From Actinomycetota bacterium (lineage in GTDB: Bacteria; Actinomycetota; CADDZG01; WHSQ01), in contig WHSV01000001.1 of assembly GCA_009379915.1 (NCBI GenBank), positions 1-64,000 of the forward strand: 64,000 nucleotides of DNA. The letters are read 5' to 3'. This document shows, one piece after another, positions 34,033 through 43,052 of the stretch; the first letter of the stretch is position 1, and each line of letters begins with the position of its first letter. The notes below the pieces were generated by a model. The model was not told where the DNA came from. It saw nothing but the letters and a program-made list of their open reading frames with translations, and searched no databases. The position numbers and the translations under genes were made by a program.

Positions 34033-36036
34033 TTGCTCGCCGGCCCCATTCTGCGCCGGACGACGCCCGATCATGCATTCATCTGGATAGCTACGAGCGA
34101 GACCTGCAAGGCGAGCGCCCACATCTCGCACGCGGACGAATCAGACACCGTCGGACGAGGCGAGGGCGAGATGGTGAAGCTCGGCCCCCGGCTTTTCGTG
34201 CATCTGATCGAGGCGAAGCCGACGAGACGGGGTTTCCCGACCGACACCTTTCTGTCGTACGACGTCGCGCTCGAGAGAGAGGACGGAGTGAGCAGGCTGC
34301 GCGATCTCGGCCTGCTCCAGGGCGAGGGCCGGATCACTCTCGGCCGGGCGAAGCTTCCGACCTTCTTCGTCTCCTCCAACGAGGTCGCACGCAACATCAT
34401 GCACGGGTCCTGCCGGCAACTGCATGGGGGAGGTGAGGACGCCTTCCTTGCCGCCGATGAGACGCTGACGCAGTCGTCGGACGACATCGACACCCGACCG
34501 AGCGCGCTGTTCCTGACCGGGGACCAGATCTACGCCGATGACGTGGCCGCGCCGCTGATCGCTCACGTACGGGCGCTCGCAACCGAACTGATGGGTGAAG
34601 GCGATGTCACCTCGATCCCCGAACTCGACTCACTCGACAAGCTGGGTGTCAACGGCCGAGCCGAGATCATCGCCGAGCGGGCTCGCTTCACATCCCAGAA
34701 GGCCGACAACCATCTGATGAGTTTCGGTGAGTGGGCCGCGATGTACGTGACGGCCTGGAACCCAGACGTCTGGCCCCCATCTCTTCCTGCAGCCGAACAG
34801 CTGATACCAGACGACGAGGCCAACAAAGCCGGCGTTACCAAAGAGCGCCGGAAGGCGGCAAGTCAGCGAAAGGCCCTCGAGCGTGCCCTCGTCGCACTGC
34901 CATCGGTCAGACGTGTGCTCGCCAATGTTCCGACCTACATGATCTTCGACGATCACGACGTCACCGACGACTGGAACATCACCGAAGAGTGGTGCGAGGG
35001 CGCGCGCAGAACCGCGATGGGACGTCGGGTCATCTCGAACGCTCTGGCCGCTTACTGGGTTTTTCAAGGATGGGGCAACCACCCAGACGAGTCGGATCGA
35101 GAACTGCGGGAGCAGATTTCGTCTTTCTTCTCCGGGTCGTTGGACGGCGACGAGTTCGACGAGACCATGTGGTCGTTCGATCGTTGGAGCTACACGGCCC
35201 CCTTCGATCCGCCGACGATCATCCTGGACACGAGAACACAACGGCACTACGACTCACCCAAGGGTGGAGCGCGTCTCATCAACGAAACCGAGCTCGAACG
35301 CGTAGCCATGCTCGCCACCGACGCCGGGCACGAACCGGGGAGGCCGCTCATGCTCATCTCGCCGGTGCCCGTATTCGGGTTCGAGTTCCAAGAGCGCCGT
35401 CAGAAGTACCTCGTCGGAACGCTCGGCCCCTACGAGATCGACTTCGAAGCGTGGCACTCGAACATGCACGGACTTGTCGACTTCATGCGACTTCTCGTCG
35501 AAGATCTCCAACCCGATCCCTGCATCATCCTGTCCGGAGACGTTCACTACGGCGTGAACGCGCAGAGCTCGTTTGCCGTCGACGACAAGGAGATTGCCGT
35601 AATCCAACTGGTGAGCAGCGGATTCAAGCACGCCAACCTTGTTGCGAAGTCCGGGCTCTATCTTTTCGGACACCTGCTTCGAGCGACACACGAGCGCCTC
35701 GGTTGGAACAAGCCACCCGACCACAAAGCGCCCGATGGTGCGGGACAGAAGCTGATCAATCGTCCACCCAACACCGACGAGTGGGCGGATGACTCGCCGG
35801 TCTTCCTCGCTCCACGCCACGTCAAGGTGCTCGGCATCGAGACACCGCCCGACTACAGGGAGCGCCGCGTCTACGTGCGGCCGTCGGGTCGCAACCGCTC
35901 GGTGCTCATCGGCGAGAACAACGTCGGGTTGGTAACCCTCGAGAAAGAGGGAGTCGAGCATCGAGTGCTCTCCCGCGGACGCCGCACACACGTCCACACG
36001 GCGCGCCTTCGATCCGTCGGGACGGAAGATGATTGA
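34033..36036 (+). CDS. PhoD-like metallophosphatase
   Basis: About 667 residues. The calcineurin-like core contains IMHGSCRQL (about 120), ALFLTGDQIYADD (about 160), YMIFDDHDVTDDW (about 305) and IILSGDVHYGVN (about 500), the four metal motifs of PhoD-type phosphodiesterase/alkaline phosphatases. It lacks an obvious Tat or Sec signal, so it may act in the cytoplasm, unlike classic PhoD. The start is unclear: TTG 34033 is the first standard start in frame, though GGGGGG at 34011-34016 would fit a CTG a few bases earlier. It is an intact long gene with no partner on its strand. Confidence 0.85.
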   Translation: MLAGPILRRTTPDHAFIWIATSETCKASAHISHADESDTVGRGEGEMVKLGPRLFVHLIEAKPTRRGFPTDTFLSYDVALEREDGVSRLRDLGLLQGEGRITLGRAKLPTFFVSSNEVARNIMHGSCRQLHGGGEDAFLAADETLTQSSDDIDTRPSALFLTGDQIYADDVAAPLIAHVRALATELMGEGDVTSIPELDSLDKLGVNGRAEIIAERARFTSQKADNHLMSFGEWAAMYVTAWNPDVWPPSLPAAEQLIPDDEANKAGVTKERRKAASQRKALERALVALPSVRRVLANVPTYMIFDDHDVTDDWNITEEWCEGARRTAMGRRVISNALAAYWVFQGWGNHPDESDRELREQISSFFSGSLDGDEFDETMWSFDRWSYTAPFDPPTIILDTRTQRHYDSPKGGARLINETELERVAMLATDAGHEPGRPLMLISPVPVFGFEFQERRQKYLVGTLGPYEIDFEAWHSNMHGLVDFMRLLVEDLQPDPCIILSGDVHYGVNAQSSFAVDDKEIAVIQLVSSGFKHANLVAKSGLYLFGHLLRATHERLGWNKPPDHKAPDGAGQKLINRPPNTDEWADDSPVFLAPRHVKVLGIETPPDYRERRVYVRPSGRNRSVLIGENNVGLVTLEKEGVEHRVLSRGRRTHVHTARLRSVGTEDD

Positions 36037-36127
36037 GTCTGAGAGCTCTAGGTTGCCGGCACGCAAAGGCTCATGGCGGCCGAGCAAAGGGTTGATCGAG
36101 CTCGGCCGCCGGCGCGTGATCTAGCCA

Positions 36128-36830
36128 ATGGCCGTCGTCGACGACCCTCTGAGCACGGAGGCGCCCCGCGTCACGCATACTCTCGGGGTGATCGCCTCGG
36201 CCACCGTGGCCGGCCTCCTCTCGGGCCTCATCGCCGGCGGACTCGGGTCACGCCTTGCCATGCGGATCCTCTCTCTCACGAGTCCCGACGCTCGGGGGGC
36301 CATTACCGAGGCGGGGGAAGTCGTCGGCGAGATCACCTTGGACGGCACGCTCTTCCTGCTGGCGGCGGGCGCCCTGCTCGGCATCGGAGGGGGCTGGCCT
36401 ACGTGGCGTTCAGGCGCTGGCTACCAAGCCGGGGAACCGGCCTCGTCTTCGGACTGCTGGCGCTCGCCGTGTCCGGTCGCCTGCTCGTCGGTCCCGACAA
36501 CGTCGACTTCGCCCTCTTGGACCCCGCCTCGCTGGGCATCGCCATGTTCGCCGCGCTGCCCATACTCTTTCGGGCTCATCGTCGTGCCGCTTCAGGCGAG
36601 GCTCGAGCCCTTCTTCACGAAGCCTCGCTCGAGGATCGCGACCACTCTGGTAATGACCGCGGGCCTGCTACCTCTGGCGATTGATCGGCGGACCGGTCGC
36701 CGTTGCCCTGGCGGTCCTCCTCGCGGCCGGCTTCCTCCTGGTTCGTTCCTCGACGGTGCGGGACCTGTGGGCCGCCACCACGGTGGACATCTACGGTCGC
36801 GCGCTGCTCGGCGCGGCGGGAGTCTTCTGA
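36128..36830 (+). pseudogene. Membrane protein broken by several frameshifts
   Basis: The N-terminus from ATG 36128 (THTLGVIASATVAGLLSGLI, LGSRLAMRILSLTSPDA, GTLFLLAAGALLGIGGG) continues in a second frame (GLAYVAFRRWLPSRGTGLVF, LLVGPDNVDFALLDPASLGI), returns to the first (FGLIVVPLQARLEPFF) and ends in a third (VAVALAVLLAAGFLLV to a TGA at 36828). At least three indels separate the pieces. It resembles actinobacterial four- or five-helix membrane proteins with the motif GSRxAMR and VDFxLL. It is either a decayed gene or a poorly resolved stretch of assembly. Confidence 0.65.
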
Positions 36831-36972
36831 CTGGGACCCTTCGCATGGGGGGCGCTCGAGGTTCTCGTGTGACTCACCGGATGCTCGGCTGCTCATCCTC
36901 CTCGGTTACAAGCCGGTCTCGTGGGAATGAGGCAGGCAGGCTTTCGTATCGACTCGGCCAAGGGGGACCCAA

Positions 36973-37254
36973 TTGAGAAGCATCATCACGATCGTCTATC
37001 TCGTGATCGGCGTGATCGTCGCGAGCGCCCAGGGATATCTCGGTGACATCGGTGGTCTCGGCGACGCCGTCAACCTGCTGCTTGCGATCGTCCTCTGGCC
37101 TCTCCTGCTCGTCGGGGTCGATTTCAACATCAGGATCGGCGACAACAACGGCGGCGGCCGAAACCGGAACAACGGAGTTCTCCCGCCGGCCGCTGTCGTG
37201 GGGAGCTACCTCCGAACCTTCGCCCGGCCGGGTCGAGGCGAGCGCGCCGGCTGA
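36973..37254 (+). CDS. Small two-segment membrane protein
   Basis: 93 residues from TTG 36973, with GGGGGA upstream at suitable spacing. Helix 1 is ITIVYLVIGVIVASAQGYLG, helix 2 VNLLLAIVLWPLLLVGVDFN, followed by a Gly/Asn-rich linker (DNNGGGRNRNNG) and a basic tail. The general layout, a first helix ending near QGYLG and a second ending in VGVDFN, is common among small actinobacterial membrane proteins. Function unknown. Same strand as the exporter operon downstream, but separated by 100 bases. Confidence 0.68.
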   Translation: MRSIITIVYLVIGVIVASAQGYLGDIGGLGDAVNLLLAIVLWPLLLVGVDFNIRIGDNNGGGRNRNNGVLPPAAVVGSYLRTFARPGRGERAG

Positions 37255-37353
37255 ACACCCCGGGAAACTCCACGATTCCTACTTGTACTACATCTGTCAC
37301 GGCACTATGGTCATCTCCGGATTAGTCCTAACAGAACTATGCCGGAGAGGCCT

Positions 37354-37902
37354 ATGGAGGAGAAGCTCGGCACCACGTCGTACGCGGCCCTCGGTCTTCT
37401 GACGTTCGGGCCCATGTCGGGATACGAGCTGCTCAAGCTCGCCGAGCAGAGCATCGCCCACTTCTGGTCCCCCGCCAGGAGCCACGTCTACACGGAGCTG
37501 CGGCGCCTCGCCCGTCTCGGGCTCGCCACCGAGCAATTGGTTCAGCAGGAGCAGAGACCGAACAAGCGCGTCTATACCATCACCGAGGAGGGCCGACGCG
37601 TCCTGGAGCTGTGGTTGACCGAAGGGCCCTACGAGCCCGACCAGGTGCGCTCCTCGTTCACGGTGAGGATGTTCTTCGGCAACCTCGCGGCGCGATCGTC
37701 GATCGTGGCTCAGGTCGAAGAGTTGCGGCGAAATGCGGAGCGGACCCTCGAGGAGCTGAGGGCTACCGAGACCAAGATCAAAGACGACGAGAGCCTCCTC
37801 TTTCCGTATCTCACCCTGAAGTCCGGACTCGCGCACTGCGAGGCCGAGATTCGATGGGCGGACGAGGCTCTCGAGGCGCTACGGGAAAGGGAGGACGCAT
37901 GA
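37354..37902 (+). CDS. PadR-family transcriptional regulator
   Basis: About 182 residues. The winged helix TTSYAALGLLTFGPMSGYEL and SHVYTELRRLARLGLATEQ is the PadR type, and the long C-terminal helices (VAQVEELRRNAERTLEELRA) form the dimer arm. PadR proteins repress neighbouring efflux genes until a drug or phenolic ligand binds. GGAGAGG lies directly before ATG 37354; an ATG five codons earlier lacks a ribosome site. The stop overlaps the ABC ATPase start by four bases (ATGA), so regulator and exporter form one autoregulated operon. Confidence 0.92.
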   Translation: MEEKLGTTSYAALGLLTFGPMSGYELLKLAEQSIAHFWSPARSHVYTELRRLARLGLATEQLVQQEQRPNKRVYTITEEGRRVLELWLTEGPYEPDQVRSSFTVRMFFGNLAARSSIVAQVEELRRNAERTLEELRATETKIKDDESLLFPYLTLKSGLAHCEAEIRWADEALEALREREDA

Positions 37903-38885
37903 CTGCGATTGCTCAGACCGAATCGGGGGTTCCCTCGAGCACCGACGCGCGCCCGATCCTCGACTGCCGCGGTCTCGAGAAGTCGTACGGCGACAGACGC
38001 GCGGTGGCAGGCGTCGGTTTCGAGATCGCGGCGGGCGAGACCTACGGTCTGCTGGGCCCGAACGGCGCGGGCAAGACCACGACCATCTCGATGGTCTGCG
38101 GGCTCCTGTCGCGCGACGCGGGTGAGGTGGTCGTGAACGGCAAACCCCTGACTCCGAGCAGCACCGATGCCAAGACGGCGATCGGTTACGTCCCGCAGGA
38201 CCTGGCGATCTACCCGGATCTGACGGCGAAGGAAAACCTCACCTTCTTCGGCCGGCTTTACGGAATGGCGCGCGTCGATATCAGGCAGCGAAGCAAAGAG
38301 ATTCTCGAGATAACCGGTCTCGCGGATCGAGCCGACGAGCGCACGGATGAGTTTTCCGGCGGTATGAAGCGCCGCCTCAACATCGGAATCGCCCTTCTTC
38401 ACAGGCCGAGCCTCCTGGTGCTCGATGAGCCAACCGTCGGCGTGGATCCGCAGAGCCGCAACGCCATCCTGGGAAACGTCGAGGCGCTATCCGGCGCCGG
38501 CATGGCCGTTCTCTACACGACTCATTACATGGAGGAGGCCGAGCGACTCTGCGACCGGGTCGGGATCATCGACGAGGGTGAGATCAAGGCGGAGGGTACG
38601 CGACGCGAGCTCGTCGCGATCCTCGGCGAGCACGACCATGTCAGCCTCGATGCGACGGGCGATCTAACCGGTGCAGCTCGCGCGCTGGCGAGCCTGGAGA
38701 CCATCGCCGAGGCCACGCACCGGGAGTCGGGGATCGATCTCATACTGGCCAACGCAAGTCGTCACCTCCCGCAGATCCTCGAGACGGTGGCTCAGGCGGA
38801 TGCCGAGGTCACGAGCGTGAACGTCGTGGAACCGGACCTGGAGGCCGTGTTCTTGAAGCTCACCGGCAAGGCGCTCAGGGACTGA
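37899..38885 (+). CDS. ABC transporter ATPase, drug/natamycin-exporter type
   Basis: 328 residues. Walker [10 protein letters not shown] (about 51-59), Q-loop YVPQDLAIYP, signature FSGGMKRRL, Walker B LLVLDEPTVG and H-loop TTHYMEEAE are all intact. The C-terminal 80 residues form the extension typical of CcmA/DrrA-like exporters that end VVEPDLEAVFLKLTGKALRD. It starts at ATG 37899 inside the PadR stop and is followed after three bases by the first permease. It powers export through the two downstream permeases; substrate probably hydrophobic or drug-like, by family. Confidence 0.95.
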   Translation: MTAIAQTESGVPSSTDARPILDCRGLEKSYGDRRAVAGVGFEIAAGETYGLLGPNGAGKTTTISMVCGLLSRDAGEVVVNGKPLTPSSTDAKTAIGYVPQDLAIYPDLTAKENLTFFGRLYGMARVDIRQRSKEILEITGLADRADERTDEFSGGMKRRLNIGIALLHRPSLLVLDEPTVGVDPQSRNAILGNVEALSGAGMAVLYTTHYMEEAERLCDRVGIIDEGEIKAEGTRRELVAILGEHDHVSLDATGDLTGAARALASLETIAEATHRESGIDLILANASRHLPQILETVAQADAEVTSVNVVEPDLEAVFLKLTGKALRD

Positions 38886-38888
38886 CCA

Positions 38889-40070
38889 ATGAAAAACGCG
38901 TTCATCATTGCGTCGAAGGACCTGATGCGCAGCGTGCGCGATCGATCGGCCATCGTTACCGCGATCGTGGCACCCTTCGCGCTTGCGTTCATCCTGAGCA
39001 CTGTGCTCGGTGGAGAGGACGGCAGCTCCTTGAACGTCACGTTCGCGACGGTCGACCAGGATGGCGGGCCCGTGTCGACGGTTTTGATCGACGAGATCCT
39101 TCCCTCCCTGGAGCAGGAAGGGGCCGAGCTCGTCGATGCCGGCTCCGTGGAGGGGGCTCGCCGCATGGCCGAGGACGGGGACATCGCGGCCGCGTTCGTG
39201 CTCCCCGAGGGACTGAGCGAGGCAGTGCAGTCCAACGAGCCCGCGGAGATAACCGTCATCGCCGACCCGGAGGCCGAGATCGGGGGTCAGATCGCAAGAG
39301 GTGTCGCCGAGGGTTTCGCCGCCGAGCTGAACGCGGCTCGTCTGTCGATCGGCACCGTCATCGCCTCGGGGGCAGCCGACCCCTCAGAGATCCAAGGGTT
39401 GCAACAGGAGGCCTCCGATGTCCCGATGCCCACGCGGCTGGTCAAGAGCTCCGCGGGCGGCCGGCAGTTCGACTCGAATACGTTTTTTGCGGCGGGCATC
39501 GCGGTGTTCTTCCTGTTCTTCACTGTGCAGCTCGGGGCCGTTAGCCTTTTGCAGGAGCGAAAGGAGGGCACCCTCGCTCGTCTGCTCGCAGCGCCGGTGA
39601 GCCGGGCCACGATCGTCAGTGCGAAGGCGATCTACAGCTTCGTCCTCGGAGCGCTGAGCATGACCATCCTCATCGTGGCCTCCACCTTTCTCATGGGGGC
39701 TCAATGGGGAGATCCCCTCGGGGTCGCCGTGGTGGTACTGAGCGCGGTCTTCGCCGCGATGGGACTCCAGTCCCTCGTAGCGACGCTTGCGAGCACCGAC
39801 GAGCAGGCGGCCGGCTACGGAGCCATCGTCGGTGTGACGCTCGGACTCCTGGGGGGCACGTTCTTCCCGATCGCGCAGGGGCCTGGGCTTATATCAAGAT
39901 TGAGCTTCGTCTCGCCTCACCGATGGATCATGCGTTCTCTGGGGGAACTGTCGGGTGGCGCAGGGACGCTCGCCGACGTGCTGCCGAGCGTCGCCGTTTT
40001 GCTCTTGTTCGGCGCGATCACGGGAGCGGTCGCCCTCTACCGCTCTCGATCGCTGGTGGCGGCGTCATGA
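38889..40070 (+). CDS. ABC-2 type exporter permease (first)
   Basis: 393 residues. One N-terminal helix (SAIVTAIVAPFALAFILSTV), a large outside domain of about 150 residues (SSLNVTFATVDQDGGPVSTV to SAGGRQFDSN), then five helices (GIAVFFLFFTVQLGAVSLLQ, YSFVLGALSMTILIVASTFL, VVLSAVFAAMGLQSLVATLA, GVTLGLLGGTFFPIAQGPGL and a last one). The motif LLQERKEGTLARLLAAPVSR is the ABC-2 coupling helix. It pairs with the following permease as a heterodimer. ATG 38889 is three bases after the ATPase stop; its own end overlaps the next start. Confidence 0.92.
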   Translation: MKNAFIIASKDLMRSVRDRSAIVTAIVAPFALAFILSTVLGGEDGSSLNVTFATVDQDGGPVSTVLIDEILPSLEQEGAELVDAGSVEGARRMAEDGDIAAAFVLPEGLSEAVQSNEPAEITVIADPEAEIGGQIARGVAEGFAAELNAARLSIGTVIASGAADPSEIQGLQQEASDVPMPTRLVKSSAGGRQFDSNTFFAAGIAVFFLFFTVQLGAVSLLQERKEGTLARLLAAPVSRATIVSAKAIYSFVLGALSMTILIVASTFLMGAQWGDPLGVAVVVLSAVFAAMGLQSLVATLASTDEQAAGYGAIVGVTLGLLGGTFFPIAQGPGLISRLSFVSPHRWIMRSLGELSGGAGTLADVLPSVAVLLLFGAITGAVALYRSRSLVAAS

Positions 40071-41224
40071 ACAGGGCGCTCTCGATCGCGACCGTCAACG
40101 CGACGCGGCTCGCCCGCGATCGCGTGGGGCTGTTCTTTCTCTTCGTGCTCCCCATCGTCTTGATACTGCTCCTCGGCGTGTCGTTCGGAGGCGGTTTCGA
40201 GCCCACCCTGGGAGTCGTATCCACCGGGAGCGGCCCGCTGGCGTCGGAACTCGTCGACGCGCTCGCGTATGAAGATGTGATCGAGATCGACCGCTTGGAC
40301 GGGGCGAAGCAACTCATCGACGCGGTGGAGCGCGGAGGCGTCGATGCGGGCATCGTCGTACCGGCGGGCTACGACCGGCAGCTCAGATCCGGTGAACGGA
40401 CCGAGATCGAATTCATCGAGCCGGCCGGAACGACGACGGCCGCCATCAGAACGACGGTGGAGGCCATCGTCGTAGACCAGGCCGCGCGCGTGCGAGCGGC
40501 GCGCTTTGCATCCGAGCGAGGAGCCGGCGACTTCGGCGAAGCCATCCAGACGGCGGGCTTGGTGCAAGACCAGTCACCCGGAATCGAGGTCGTCGTCATG
40601 GAGGAAGGTGAATCCACCTTCGAGGGACTCGGCCAGTTCGACCTGGGAGCCGCCTCGCAACTCGTCCTGTTCATGTTCGTGAACTCGCTGGCCGCCACCG
40701 TGGCGCTGATCCAGACCCGCCGTCTCGGGGTCTCTCGCCGGATGTTGTCCACTCCGACATCGGCACGAACGATCGTCGCCGGCGAGGCACTGGGGCGGTT
40801 CGTCGTGGCCATGGGACAGGGCGTCTTCATCATCTTTGCCGCCTCACTTCTGTTCGGGGTCGATTGGGGCGACCCGTTGGCGGCCTCGGCTCTCGTTATG
40901 GCGTTCGCGCTGGTGAGTACCGGCGCGGCCATGTTCTTCGGCGCGGTGCTGTCGAACGAGCAGCAGGCTGGAGCTCTCACGCCGCTGAGCCTCGGTCTCG
41001 CGGCGCTCGGCGGGTGCATGGTGCCGCTCGAGGTCTTCTCTCCGACGATGCAGACGATCGCTCACATCACGCCCCATGCGTGGGCGGTCGAGGGCTTCAC
41101 GGAAATCATCAGAACCAACGCGGGCCTCGCCGAAATCGCGCTGCAGCTCGTGGTGCTTCTGGGGTTCGCCGTCATTCTGCTCGCGATCGCGTCGGGGCGC
41201 CTGCGAAAGTCCATAACGAGCTAG
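40067..41224 (+). CDS. ABC-2 type exporter permease (second)
   Basis: 385 residues, same plan as the first permease: helix 1 VGLFFLFVLPIVLILLLGVS, extracellular domain (FEPTLGVVSTGSGPLASELV to STFEGLGQFD), then five helices with coupling segment LIQTRRLGVSRRMLSTPTSA. The sequence GGCMVPLEVFSPTMQTIAHI matches the usual end of the fifth helix. It starts with an ATGA overlap and completes a four-gene operon of regulator, ATPase and two half-permeases. Together they form one exporter of unknown ligand. Confidence 0.92.
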   Translation: MNRALSIATVNATRLARDRVGLFFLFVLPIVLILLLGVSFGGGFEPTLGVVSTGSGPLASELVDALAYEDVIEIDRLDGAKQLIDAVERGGVDAGIVVPAGYDRQLRSGERTEIEFIEPAGTTTAAIRTTVEAIVVDQAARVRAARFASERGAGDFGEAIQTAGLVQDQSPGIEVVVMEEGESTFEGLGQFDLGAASQLVLFMFVNSLAATVALIQTRRLGVSRRMLSTPTSARTIVAGEALGRFVVAMGQGVFIIFAASLLFGVDWGDPLAASALVMAFALVSTGAAMFFGAVLSNEQQAGALTPLSLGLAALGGCMVPLEVFSPTMQTIAHITPHAWAVEGFTEIIRTNAGLAEIALQLVVLLGFAVILLAIASGRLRKSITS

Positions 41225-41336
41225 CCCCGCTCGGTGCCTGTATCCGGGTGGGCGGATAAAGAAGCTGAAGATTCTCTTGGCGGCGACTTTTTGGTCTGGT
41301 CGTCCTCGCCCGCGGCATCGGCGTCACGAGTGATGG

Positions 41337-42887
41337 CTAGCCGAGTTCGCCCCGGCTCCTCAGCCTTGCCATGAGCGCCGCCAGCTCGCGCCTTTCCGCC
41401 GGAGCGAGACCAAAGGCCAGGTAGGCAAGGGCGAAGGCAGCGGTCCCCACCAGGCCGGTCAGGATCAGGTCGACCAGGAAGCCGGTCGTCACCACCCAGT
41501 GTACGAACCACATCACCGCCCCTCCGATGACCGTGGGCCCGACGAGCCTCAGATATTGACGGTCGTAGGGCCAGATCCCGACGTACCTGCGAACGAGGGC
41601 GAGCCGCCACCACTTGCTCGCGGCGAACGTCGCGGCGTTTGCGATCGCTGCGCCCTCCATCCCGTAGCGGGGCGCCAGCCAAAAAGCCAGTCCCAGGTTC
41701 ATAGCAAGAGACCCACCCTGAACCACGAGATCCCAACCGGTGCGACCCACCATGATCAGGACGAAGCCCACACTCCCCGTGGCAACGTTGATGAACTGCC
41801 CGAGGATGAGAATGAGCAACGCCGTCTCGCCGCCGGCGAACTCGGCCCCGAAGATCTCCAGTACACCGCTCGGGGCGATCGCAAGCAGGAGGAAGACCGG
41901 CATCGTGGCGACGAGCGTCCAGCGCGTCAGCGTCTTGTAGAGACCGTCGAGCCGCTGGGTCTCTCCTCTGTTGTGAAGGTCGGCGACGAACGGACTGAAC
42001 ATCAGCGCCACCGACGTCAGGAGCAGCAACAACACCTGTCCCGATCGCAGAGCCGCCGAGTAGACCCCGATCTCGGCCTGGCTTGCGTAACGGGTCAGCA
42101 CGAACAGGTCCGTCCAGAACAGCAACTGGGTGAACAGCGCGGCCGGAGCGCGGGGCCCCGCGTACCGCAACAACGCCGCCATCGCTCCTCGCTGTAGGGG
42201 TTCACGCTCCCAGCCACGGCTCTCCTTGCGCCAGAACCACCATGACGGCAGCGCGACCACGAGCCACGAGAGCGAATAGGCGAGCACCGCCATGCGCGCG
42301 CTCTGTTCGAATAGCCACAGGCCGAGCATGAAGACGATCCACAGGATCGGCTGGCCCGCCCAGAACAGATAGAGCGTGTACCGCATGATCTTGAGCCCGC
42401 GAGTCGCGCTCAACCACACGTTCGTAAGAGCGAGACCGGGAAGAGCCACCGCCGCCGCGGCGGCCATGCCGGGTCGAAACTCTTCGTTAACCGAGAACAG
42501 GTCGAGAAAAGCACCCGAGAACACGACCATGAGCAGGGCGATCCCGGAGGAGACTCCCAGAGCGATCCACGTCGCCCGGCCGACGTGCATTCGGATCCGC
42601 CCGTACCGGCTCTCCCCCGCGTCGATCGCAACATCGCGCAGGACGGCCATGTCCATACCGAAACGAGTGGCGAAACTGAGGACGAACATCGCTTGGGTAA
42701 GCACAGTGACGACGCCGAAAGACGACTCACCGAGAGTTCGGGAAATCAAGACGTTGGCTACGAACTGAGCGACACCGGCGATCGCGAGGCCGGCGATGTT
42801 CTGGCTGGTGCCCGACAGGATGCTTCGGTAGTCGCCGAGGTCCTTACCGGCAGGGCCGACGCGCTTAGTGGGATCTGAGTCGCTCAT
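41337..42887 (-). CDS. Polysaccharide flippase-like (MOP superfamily) membrane protein
   Basis: About 516 residues with some 12-14 helices in the Wzx/MurJ-like pattern. The N-terminus SGTSQNIAGLAIAGVAQFVA and ISRTLGESSFGVVTVL is the usual RfbX/polysaccharide_synt opening, and the middle repeats it (LRYAGPRAPAALFTQLLFWT, LTRYASQAEIGVYSAALRSG). Such proteins flip lipid-linked sugars across the membrane for capsule, O-antigen-like or teichoic polymers. ATG 42887 has no good ribosome site; a TTG at 42959 would add 24 polar residues. It lies 160 bases from guaA and 10 kb from gmd, with no other polymer genes between. Confidence 0.86.
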   Translation of the reverse strand: MSDSDPTKRVGPAGKDLGDYRSILSGTSQNIAGLAIAGVAQFVANVLISRTLGESSFGVVTVLTQAMFVLSFATRFGMDMAVLRDVAIDAGESRYGRIRMHVGRATWIALGVSSGIALLMVVFSGAFLDLFSVNEEFRPGMAAAAAVALPGLALTNVWLSATRGLKIMRYTLYLFWAGQPILWIVFMLGLWLFEQSARMAVLAYSLSWLVVALPSWWFWRKESRGWEREPLQRGAMAALLRYAGPRAPAALFTQLLFWTDLFVLTRYASQAEIGVYSAALRSGQVLLLLLTSVALMFSPFVADLHNRGETQRLDGLYKTLTRWTLVATMPVFLLLAIAPSGVLEIFGAEFAGGETALLILILGQFINVATGSVGFVLIMVGRTGWDLVVQGGSLAMNLGLAFWLAPRYGMEGAAIANAATFAASKWWRLALVRRYVGIWPYDRQYLRLVGPTVIGGAVMWFVHWVVTTGFLVDLILTGLVGTAAFALAYLAFGLAPAERRELAALMARLRSRGELG

Positions 42888-43052
42888 GGATGAAGGGAGC
42901 CTAACCCCGTCGGGGGAGACAGCTTCGGCAACAGAGTCTCGCCCGGGTACTCGGGACAATTCAGAATTTCTTCTGAAGGGAACCGAATACCCCCGGAGTC
43001 CCTCCTCCAGGATCGCAACCGGCGCTCGATCTCGCTCCTCAGAGCCGAGACT